From an alpha proteobacterium U9-1i (GTDB lineage Bacteria; Pseudomonadota; Alphaproteobacteria; Caulobacterales; Aquidulcibacteraceae), in NCBI GenBank assembly GCA_000974665.1, contig BBSY01000002.1:1612001-1676000 (forward strand): 64,000 bases of DNA, written 5' to 3'. The number at the start of each line of letters is the position of its first letter. Positions within the stretch are counted from its first letter, which is position 1. The notes below the pieces were generated by a model that worked only from the letters and a program-made list of their open reading frames with translations, was not told the DNA's origin and did no database searches. Positions 58,658-64,000 of the stretch are shown piece after piece. The position numbers and the translations under genes are program-made.

Positions 58658-59451
58658 CGGCTGCCTCCACTTCTCACATTGCCGTAGGCGTGAACCCGCA
58701 CTTCCGTGCTTGCACCTCCGCCCAGCGTGCCGGCGCGGCGTGAACTTCCACGCAACGCCACTGTTTCTGTTTCGACGCCGCGCAGCGCCAAGCTGATGTC
58801 CCCGCGCTGCTCGGCGTTCGCCAGAACGCGCGCGTCATCGGGGTTGAGCTCCAGCACCGCGACCGCCGGCTGCAGGCGCTCCGGCGCGCCGCCGCTCGTT
58901 TGGGTATCGACCTTGTCGTCGAGAGCGAGGATGCGCACGTCTTCGAGCAAAATCTCACTCATCGTCATGGCCGATGCTTCGCCTTGAGCTTCGACTTCGT
59001 AGGTGACGATGACATCTACGCGGTCGTTCGGCTGGATGAAGCCGCCCGCCGCGGTTTCCGTGTCGACGGGGATCGAGATCGCCCGCAGGCCCGGCTCAAG
59101 CACGGCAGCCATGAAGCCGCGTCCATTCGGCTGCATCACCGCGACGGTCGTCAGCGGCTCGCCCTGAACGAAGCTACGGCGCGTGACGGCGCCAACCAGT
59201 TCGCTTTGCGCTGCGGCGCGCAGCATGCCGGCGCTGACCGCTTCATTTGGAAAGGCGACAACGCGAAAATCGCTTGGCTGCAACGCCGCGCCTTGCGGCA
59301 AGTCGCGCGCGGCTACCAGCACTTCTTCGCCCACGACCGGCGCGGCCGCCGTCGGTTCGGCTTCGCGCGCGCCCATGCCGCGGATAAGCAGCAGCGCGCC
59401 AATCGCCGCGACCGCTGCGACGACCAACACTATGATTTGACGCGCCGACAT
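58654..59451 (-). CDS. cpaB: Flp pilus assembly protein CpaB/RcpC
   Basis: A 265-residue periplasmic protein with an N-terminal anchor helix (IIVLVVAAVAAIGALLLIRGM) and an SAF domain, VLVAARDLPQGAALQPSDFRVVAFPNEAV, followed by VTRRSFVQGEPLTTVAVMQP. SAF domains bind carbohydrate or peptidoglycan; CpaB links the inner platform and secretin. It heads the cpaB-tadC operon, with a CtrA-like site 59-73 bp upstream of its start. Confidence 0.93.
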   Translation of the reverse strand: MSARQIIVLVVAAVAAIGALLLIRGMGAREAEPTAAAPVVGEEVLVAARDLPQGAALQPSDFRVVAFPNEAVSAGMLRAAAQSELVGAVTRRSFVQGEPLTTVAVMQPNGRGFMAAVLEPGLRAISIPVDTETAAGGFIQPNDRVDVIVTYEVEAQGEASAMTMSEILLEDVRILALDDKVDTQTSGGAPERLQPAVAVLELNPDDARVLANAEQRGDISLALRGVETETVALRGSSRRAGTLGGGASTEVRVHAYGNVRSGGSR

Positions 59452-59509
59452 GAATTCCTATCTCCGCGTAAACGGTCCTCGGCCGATTTCCGAAACAAAC
59501 ATGCGTCGG

Positions 59510-59524
59510 CTAAGGCATGGTTAA
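59510..59524 (-). promoter_or_regulatory. CtrA-like binding site between cpaA and cpaB
   Basis: On the minus strand TTAACCATGCCTTAG matches the TTAA-N7-TTAA CtrA consensus at seven of eight positions (last A is G) and has the TTAACCAT half-site. It overlaps the cpaA stop codon and lies upstream of cpaB. CtrA activates Cpa and pilin genes in Caulobacter; that control here is an inference. Confidence 0.6.
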
Positions 59525-60015
59525 TGAGATGCAGCGATCGGGAGCGCTTGCAGCGCCGCAAGTCCGCCGACAAAGATGGCGACGCCGTAGGGCACGCCGA
59601 CCTTGTCCGTTAAGAGCTTGTTCAGGAATGCGGGGCGCCCGTCGGCGGGCTTTATTTGGCGGCGCGCGACAAGGATCGTCAGCGCGAGCACGCCACCCGC
59701 GAGCGTCGTCCATAAAAAGAACGGATAGAGCGCGCCAATGCCGGTCCAGACGGCGCCGCCTGCAAGCAGCTTTGCGTCGCCGCCGCCCAAGATGTTGAAC
59801 TGGAACAGAACGAAGCCCAACAAGAGCACTGCAAAGCCGATGAGCAGGTGCAGGCCCGTCTGCGTCAGCGACCAGCCGGCGATGAGCGCAAACACTGGAA
59901 ACAGCGCCGCCAACGCGATCGAAACCCAATTGGGAATCGTCATCGTCGTGATGTCGGAGAATGCCGCGTAGGCCAAAAGGCCGACGAAAACGAGGAGTGG
60001 CGCCAACTCGAGCAT
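59521..60015 (-). CDS. cpaA: Prepilin peptidase CpaA/TadV
   Basis: A 164-residue integral membrane aspartic protease with about five helices. YAAFSDITTMTIPNWVSIAL holds the first catalytic aspartate near residue 24, and LGGGDAKLLAGGAVWTG the second in GGGDxK. It cleaves the Flp prepilin and the TadE/F pseudopilins. ATG 60015 is preferred over a TTG six codons earlier. Confidence 0.92.
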   Translation of the reverse strand: MLELAPLLVFVGLLAYAAFSDITTMTIPNWVSIALAALFPVFALIAGWSLTQTGLHLLIGFAVLLLGFVLFQFNILGGGDAKLLAGGAVWTGIGALYPFFLWTTLAGGVLALTILVARRQIKPADGRPAFLNKLLTDKVGVPYGVAIFVGGLAALQALPIAASH

Positions 60016-60052
60016 GTCATGCGACCATCTCAACGCCGCGATAACAAAGCTT

Positions 60053-60087
60053 TAAAAAACAAAAACGCCGCTCCGTGAGGAGCGGCG
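60053..60087 (-). terminator. Rho-independent terminator between pilA and cpaA
   Basis: CGCCGCTCC (60066-60074), GTGA loop, GGAGCGGCG (60079-60087): a perfect 9-bp stem, followed on the minus strand by TTTTTGTTTTTT. It ends pilA transcription before cpaA, so pilin can be made in excess of the machinery. Confidence 0.88.
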
Positions 60088-60113
60088 CTTAGGATAGGGA
60101 ACACATCGTCATC

Positions 60114-60149
60114 GGCGTTCCGCCCTGCCACCAGAGCGGACGGAACGCC
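60114..60149 (-). other. Stem-loop in the pilA 3' untranslated region
   Basis: GGCGTTCCG (60114-60122) pairs perfectly with CGGAACGCC (60141-60149). It starts 8 nt after the pilA stop codon on the minus strand and precedes the terminator. It may protect pilA mRNA from 3' exonucleases. Confidence 0.55.
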
Positions 60150-60156
60150 TAAGCGA

Positions 60157-60318
60157 TTAGAGCGAGCCCGCGATGGTCGTGAACGTGCCGCCGAGGTTCG
60201 TGCCGACCGTGGTCACGGCGCCGATGATGGCAACGCCGATCAGCGCAGCAATCAGGCCGTATTCGATCGCGGTGGCGCCGTCTTCGTTCTTGAAGAAACG
60301 AGCGAGGATGTTTTTCAT
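60157..60318 (-). CDS. pilA: Flp/Fap family pilin
   Basis: A 53-residue Flp prepilin. KNEDGATAIEYGLIAALIGVA has the prepilin peptidase site after Gly (G-ATAIEYG) and the Glu-Tyr pair of Flp pilins, followed by one hydrophobic helix. The leader is short and basic. GGAG lies 8 bases before ATG 60318; a longer upstream frame is unlikely. Cleaved by CpaA, polymerised by the Tad machine. Transcription ends at two 3' structures. Confidence 0.95.
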   Translation of the reverse strand: MKNILARFFKNEDGATAIEYGLIAALIGVAIIGAVTTVGTNLGGTFTTIAGSL

Positions 60319-60571
60319 GTTCAATGCTCCAGTGTGTCGAGTGCTTTTCACCAGCCCGGAAGAGGCGCCGCACCCGACGACCCAAACCAGACACGAGCGA
60401 AAATAACCGAACGCACTTAAGCTTTTGGCGCATAAACGCGGTAAATTAGCGTTGACCGTAATGGCCTGTTCATCGCTGCCGCGAACTCATTTGAGGTTCA
60501 GCGTGTTAGCGATGCGGCAACCAATTCGCGCGTAGCTCTTATGTTGCGGGGCGACGTCTGCGGAGTGATCG

Positions 60572-61027
60572 ATGCGTGTGCGTACAATGAAACGCAAATT
60601 GGCCGGAATTACGGCTGCCATCGCGGCGATCGCCTTTGCGACCAGCGCAGCTGCGCAAGATGTTGTCGTCGCCCTTGATCAAGCGTTTCCCATTCGCCTG
60701 GCCGCGCCCGCGCAAGGCGTCGCCATCGGCAATCCCTCAATTGCTGGCGTCTCCGTACAGAACGATCAGTTCCTGTTCGTCACTGGCCGCTCGTACGGCA
60801 CCACCAATCTTGTCGTCGTAGGCGAGGGCGGGCGGCTACTTTATTCCGGCCGCGTAACGGTGACGCCAGATGAGCGCAACGTCGTGATGGTCACGCGCGG
60901 CACGCAAAACAGCGCACGCATGGAATGCACGCCCATCTGCCGTCCGCGTCCGGACATTGGCGACACCGCCGCTGAAGCCCTCAACGAACAGATCACCGCG
61001 CGCACCGCCACCGCCCGGGGCGAATAA
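60572..61027 (+). CDS. Pilus assembly N-domain protein (secretin N-domain-like)
   Basis: A 151-residue exported protein with signal AAIAAIAFATSAAAQD. The mature domain, VVALDQAFPIRLAAPAQGVAIGNPSIAGVSV followed by FVTGRSYGTTNLVV, is the same fold as the N-domain of CpaC but with no secretin. The short C-terminal part contains CTPICRPRPD, a possible disulfide. Such proteins are regular partners of alphaproteobacterial Tad loci. GGAG is 6 bases before ATG 60572. A short hairpin terminator follows. Confidence 0.85.
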   Translation: MRVRTMKRKLAGITAAIAAIAFATSAAAQDVVVALDQAFPIRLAAPAQGVAIGNPSIAGVSVQNDQFLFVTGRSYGTTNLVVVGEGGRLLYSGRVTVTPDERNVVMVTRGTQNSARMECTPICRPRPDIGDTAAEALNEQITARTATARGE

Positions 61028-61039
61028 TTCCAGGTTTAC

Positions 61040-61060
61040 CACGTCTTTTGACGTGTTTCT
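61040..61060 (+). terminator. Short terminator-like hairpin after the pilus N-domain gene
   Basis: CACGTC (61040-61045), TTTT, GACGTG (61050-61055), then TTTCT. A 6-bp stem is short, so termination may be partial. It is 13 bases after the stop codon at 61025-61027. Confidence 0.5.
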
Positions 61061-61066
61061 AAGCAT

Positions 61067-61087
61067 CCGCGGTTAGCCTGACCGCGG
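61067..61087 (+). promoter_or_regulatory. Hairpin overlapping the RBS of the first TadE-like gene
   Basis: CCGCGGT (61067-61073) pairs perfectly with ACCGCGG (61081-61087). The right strand shares two bases with the GGAG (61086-61089) that serves ATG 61099. It could modulate translation of the TadE-like pair. Confidence 0.45.
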
Positions 61088-61098
61088 AGCCGAATATA

Positions 61099-61644
61099 AT
61101 GCTGAAGGCATTTGCACAAAGGACACGCCGCGCACTGGTGCGCTTCGGACGCGCGCGCTCGGGCGTCGCGGCGATCGAATTCGGCTTGCTGGCCATCCCG
61201 TTCTTCATGCTCACGGTCGGCTTGGCCGAAGTCGGCATGATCGGCTTGGCGCAGGCTAGCCTCGACGACGGCATTTCGATGACGTCGCGAAACATTCGCG
61301 TCGGCGTCGTCCAGTCCGGCGGCCTGACCTACGCGCAGGTGCAAGATCAGCTCTGCGAACGCTTCAGCATGTTCATCGCCGCCGATTGCGAAGACAATCT
61401 CTTCCTCGACGTCGATACGTTTGAGTCCTTCGTTGATATCGACAACACGAGCCCGATTGCCGGCGGCAATCTCAACACCGGCGGCTTTGGTTTCGATCCC
61501 GGTACGTCATCCTCGATCGTCGTTGTCCGCGCTTATTATCGCTGGCGCATCCTCACGCCGGGCTTTGCCACCCTGCTGCAGAACGTGGACGGCGGCCAAC
61601 GCATCCTTTCGTCGAACATCATGTTCCGCAACGAGCCCTGGTGA
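61099..61644 (+). CDS. TadE-like pseudopilin
   Basis: A 181-residue TadE-family protein. A basic N-terminus leads to SGVAAIEFGLLAIPFFMLTVG, with the prepilin-like Glu and the single hydrophobic helix; a C-terminal domain with DNLFLDVDTFESFV follows. Two cysteines (QLCERF and ADCEDN) may pair. It is likely processed by CpaA. Its stop overlaps the second TadE-like gene by one base (TGATG). Confidence 0.88.
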   Translation: MLKAFAQRTRRALVRFGRARSGVAAIEFGLLAIPFFMLTVGLAEVGMIGLAQASLDDGISMTSRNIRVGVVQSGGLTYAQVQDQLCERFSMFIAADCEDNLFLDVDTFESFVDIDNTSPIAGGNLNTGGFGFDPGTSSSIVVVRAYYRWRILTPGFATLLQNVDGGQRILSSNIMFRNEPW

Positions 61645-62174
61645 TGATGAAACTCCTCTCCCGTTTCGGGCGCGCAAAGAGCGGCGTCGCCGCGGTCGAG
61701 TTCGCTTTGCTCGCGCCGATGATGATTGTTCTGCTGTTCGGCTCCGTCGACCTCGTCGACGCCTTCGCTACGAACCGGCGCGTTGAGGTCGCAACCGTGT
61801 CCCTGGCGGATGTGATTTCGCGTGACACCGAAGTGGACGATCAGGAGATGGACGGCATCTGGGCCGCGCTTGGCATTCTCATGTTCCCAGACCCATCGCT
61901 GACCATGGACGTGCGCGTCACCAGCGTACGCATCGATTCCTCCTCGAGCGCGCGCGTGGTCTGGAGCGAAGCCCGCAACGGTCTGGCGCCGTTGGCCGCC
62001 GGTGCTTCGGTGGCCTTGCCGGCCGCGATGATGAACCCCGGCACCAGCATCATCATGACCGAAGCGCGATACGACTACGAAGCGCCCATCGGCTTCCTGT
62101 TCATTGGCGGAACGACGCTCGATCACACCGCCTATCGTCGCTCGCGCTTGGTGGACCCGATCCCGCGCGTCTAA
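61644..62174 (+). CDS. TadE/TadF-like pseudopilin
   Basis: A 176-residue TadE-family protein with AKSGVAAVEFALLAPMMIVLLFGSVD, the processing motif plus hydrophobic helix, then a domain containing SIIMTEARYDYEAPIGFL. A minor component of the Flp pilus assembly system, with the previous gene. ATG 61644 shares one base with the preceding stop. Confidence 0.87.
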   Translation: MMKLLSRFGRAKSGVAAVEFALLAPMMIVLLFGSVDLVDAFATNRRVEVATVSLADVISRDTEVDDQEMDGIWAALGILMFPDPSLTMDVRVTSVRIDSSSSARVVWSEARNGLAPLAAGASVALPAAMMNPGTSIIMTEARYDYEAPIGFLFIGGTTLDHTAYRRSRLVDPIPRV

Positions 62175-62219
62175 TCGCAAGCTCTTGACGGCAGGGGCGG
62201 TGCGCGCGGAAACTCGCGC

Positions 62220-63665
62220 ATGAAGACCAAGAAACTCAGTCCGGCGGAAGCCGTAGACGCCCTCGAAGAATTGCATTCCACCGCCGTCGCCGCATTGTTG
62301 GCGTCCGTACGGCGCTTTGCCGAAACCGGCGTCCCGCCCACGATCGAGGAGCGCGCCAAGTTCCGCTATCCGGAATTGCGCGTGACCTACGAGCCGAACG
62401 GCCCGATCCCCAAACTCTCGCGCGCCTACGGCCAGCTAAGCTGGCCGGGCGAATACGCCGTGACAATCACACAGCCGTCTTATTTCCGGCCTTACATCAC
62501 AGAGCAGCTGACGCATCTGACGAAGGACTACAACGTCGAGATCAATGTCCGCGTCAGCGAGACGGAGCTGCCATATCCGTTTGTGCTCGATCCAAAGGAA
62601 GCCGCCGCCTATCAAAGCGTTCCGGCCGAAGTGCTCGCGCGCCATTTCCCGACGCCGCGTCTGGCGCAAGTGGGCGACGCTGTCGTCGATGGCATCAAGA
62701 TCGATCGCCTCGATCGTTCACGTCCGTTGGCGCTCTTCGACGCGCCCCGCATCGATTATTCGCTGAAGCGTTTGCAGCACTACACCGGCGCGCCGTGGCA
62801 GGATGTGCAGCCCTGGATATTGTTCACGAACTACCAGCGTTACGTCGAGGAATTCGTGCGCTGGGCGGCGGAAGGCGTGAAGAACGGCCCGAAAGGGTGG
62901 GCGCTATCCTGTCCCGGTGGCGTGCGCATCGAAAGCGGCGATCCTGACGGCGAACGCAAAGCGCTCGATGCGCCCTGGCGCAAATACCAAATGCCAGCCT
63001 ACCACCTCACGACGCCGGATGGAGACGGCGTCACGCTTGTGAACATTGGCGTCGGGCCATCGAACGCCAAGAACATCACCGACCACCTCGCGGTGCTGCG
63101 TCCGCATTGCTGGTTGATGGTCGGCCATTGCGGCGGCCTCCGGCACACGCAGCGCATCGGCGATTACGTGCTCGCCCACGCCTACCTTCGTCGCGACAAA
63201 ATCCTCGACGATATCGTGCCGTTGGAAATCCCCATCCCGGCGATCGCGGAAGTGCAGGTGGCGTTGCAGGAAGCCGCTGCGCGTCTCTCTGACGACAAGG
63301 ATGACCTCCGCCGTCGCCTGCGTACCGGTACAGTCGTCTCGTACGCCGATCGGAACTGGGAGCTGAACTACAATCACGAACGTCAGGTGATCAATCAGTC
63401 GCGCGCCGTTGCGGTTGATATGGAAAGCGCCTGTATCGCCACGCAAGGCTTCCGTCTGCGCGTGCCCTACGGCGTGCTGCTCTGCGTGTCCGACAAACCC
63501 ATCCACGGCGAGATCAAGCTGCCGGGTGTCGCCGACAAATTCTATGAAAGCGCCATCGCATCGCACCTGCGCATTGGGCTTGAAACGATCACTCTGCTCA
63601 AAACCAATCGCGACACTTTGCACTCGCGCAAACTGCGCGCCTTCGACGAGCCGCCGTTCCGCTAA
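62220..63665 (+). CDS. amn: AMP nucleosidase
   Basis: A 481-residue enzyme that hydrolyses AMP to adenine and ribose 5-phosphate. The N-terminal half is the AMN-specific domain, with PAEAVDALEELHS and YGQLSWPGEYAVTITQP. The C-terminal half is a nucleoside phosphorylase fold: VNIGVGPSNAKNITDHLAVLRP, MVGHCGGLRHTQRIGDYVLAHAY and VAVDMESACIATQGFRLRVPYG, which contains the substrate-binding DMES. It converges with an unidentified partial gene with a 4 bp overlap. Confidence 0.94.
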   Translation: MKTKKLSPAEAVDALEELHSTAVAALLASVRRFAETGVPPTIEERAKFRYPELRVTYEPNGPIPKLSRAYGQLSWPGEYAVTITQPSYFRPYITEQLTHLTKDYNVEINVRVSETELPYPFVLDPKEAAAYQSVPAEVLARHFPTPRLAQVGDAVVDGIKIDRLDRSRPLALFDAPRIDYSLKRLQHYTGAPWQDVQPWILFTNYQRYVEEFVRWAAEGVKNGPKGWALSCPGGVRIESGDPDGERKALDAPWRKYQMPAYHLTTPDGDGVTLVNIGVGPSNAKNITDHLAVLRPHCWLMVGHCGGLRHTQRIGDYVLAHAYLRRDKILDDIVPLEIPIPAIAEVQVALQEAAARLSDDKDDLRRRLRTGTVVSYADRNWELNYNHERQVINQSRAVAVDMESACIATQGFRLRVPYGVLLCVSDKPIHGEIKLPGVADKFYESAIASHLRIGLETITLLKTNRDTLHSRKLRAFDEPPFR

Positions 63666-64000
63666 GGGGCCCAATAGGGCGATTGAAAATTGAACTCCGC
63701 GCGCAAGCCGTTGACCGCCGCGCTGCTGGCGTCGAGCGCTTCGCTGCTCTCGCACGCCTTGGCCGCAAGCACTGTGCGGCCTCCGGCCATCGGTTGAAGC
63801 GCGGCCTGGTTGCGCACGTGGTAGCGCCCGTTGGCGTCTTGCCAGTCCCAAACCAGCACCAATGCCGTTCCGGTGCGCCGCTCGCTGAGCGGGGAAATGC
63901 GTCGCGCGGTTGCGGCCAGCTGCTCGCGCTCGGCGCGCGTGCGTTCAAGTGTTTGCGCATTGATCTCTTGGGCGCCGCCGTCGGCGTCAGGCGCATTCGT
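63662..64000 (-). CDS. Unidentified protein, C-terminal part (truncated by window end)
   Basis: An open frame runs from the right window edge to TAG at 63664-63662 on the minus strand, giving 112 residues. It includes a Glu/Arg-rich helix (TLERTRAEREQLAATARRI) followed by LVLVWDWQDANGRYHVRNQ and a C-terminal NGLRAEFNFQSPYWAP. The helix, and the alternating hydrophobics, suggest a coiled coil leading into a small beta domain. I do not recognise the family and the start lies outside. Confidence 0.55.
   Translation of the reverse strand, partial: TNAPDADGGAQEINAQTLERTRAEREQLAATARRISPLSERRTGTALVLVWDWQDANGRYHVRNQAALQPMAGGRTVLAAKACESSEALDASSAAVNGLRAEFNFQSPYWAP

Overview
The window reads as chromosomal DNA of a GC-rich alphaproteobacterium, most likely of the Caulobacterales/Hyphomonadaceae type. 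This is an inference from gene content: a complete Tad/Cpa pilus locus with a CtrA-like site, RpoE-ChrR and SigF-NrsF sigma/anti-sigma pairs, metX-metW, a TIGR02302/DUF4175 protein, a DUF2125 protein, an MJ0042 zinc-ribbon protein, and an argH-lptM-lysA operon. Genes are tightly packed with many ATGA, GTGA or TGATG overlaps. I see no tRNA, rRNA, CRISPR array, insertion sequence, phage or integrase gene. Most of the window is core housekeeping DNA.

Layout. 1-2.5 kb: two tandem DUF885 metallopeptidase-like genes separated by a terminator. 2.5-6 kb: a DUF1365 plus FAD-oxidoreductase operon diverging from rpoE-chrR, with back-to-back RpoE-type promoters. 6-9 kb: an acyltransferase-like membrane protein, then metX-metW-DUF2235 on the minus strand. 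10.4-13.9 kb: chorismate mutase, hisC and tyrA (aromatic amino acids), with a palindromic repeat that supplies the tyrA ribosome binding site, then a VOC protein. 13.8-18.2 kb: a six-gene minus-strand operon ftsE-ftsX-ydcF-plsC-DUF2125-(CdiI-like); the FtsE has unusual ATPase motifs. 18.3-21.9 kb: zinc-ribbon protein, hpt, M20 peptidase lipoprotein and a small lipoprotein. 21.9-30.2 kb: AraC regulator and VOC protein, EamA transporter, DUF4175 protein, and argH-lptM-lysA-lipoprotein. 30.2-37 kb: TlpA-like thioredoxin, GNAT enzyme, a Fur-box-associated PKHD hydroxylase diverging from a Gly/Glu-rich lipoprotein, an HpyO-type flavoprotein, a DUF938 protein, and an unannotated 36-residue membrane peptide with its own RBS and terminator.

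37-43 kb: 3-hydroxybutyryl-CoA dehydrogenase, etfB-etfA, a sigF-nrsF-doxX-YHS cluster with two matching ECF promoters, and pheA. 43-50.4 kb: esterase, lipoproteins, TPR protein, kdsB, cytochrome c, MarR regulator, LytM/M23 peptidase and M17 aminopeptidase. 50.5-62.2 kb: the Tad pilus locus, tadD (+), then pilA, cpaA, cpaB, cpaC, cpaD, cpaE, cpaF, tadB and tadC (all -), then a pilus N-domain protein and two TadE-like pseudopilins (+). 62.2-64 kb: AMP nucleosidase and the 3' end of an unidentified gene.

I did not find a clear new multi-gene system. The best leads are regulatory or small-scale: the two sigma-factor promoter pairs, the degenerate FtsE, the repeat-borne tyrA RBS, the Fur-box lipoprotein, the 36-residue gene, and the structured pilA 3' region. 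Intergenic stretches above 300 bases are rare; the only one, 36233-36570, holds the small gene, a 5' hairpin and a terminator.
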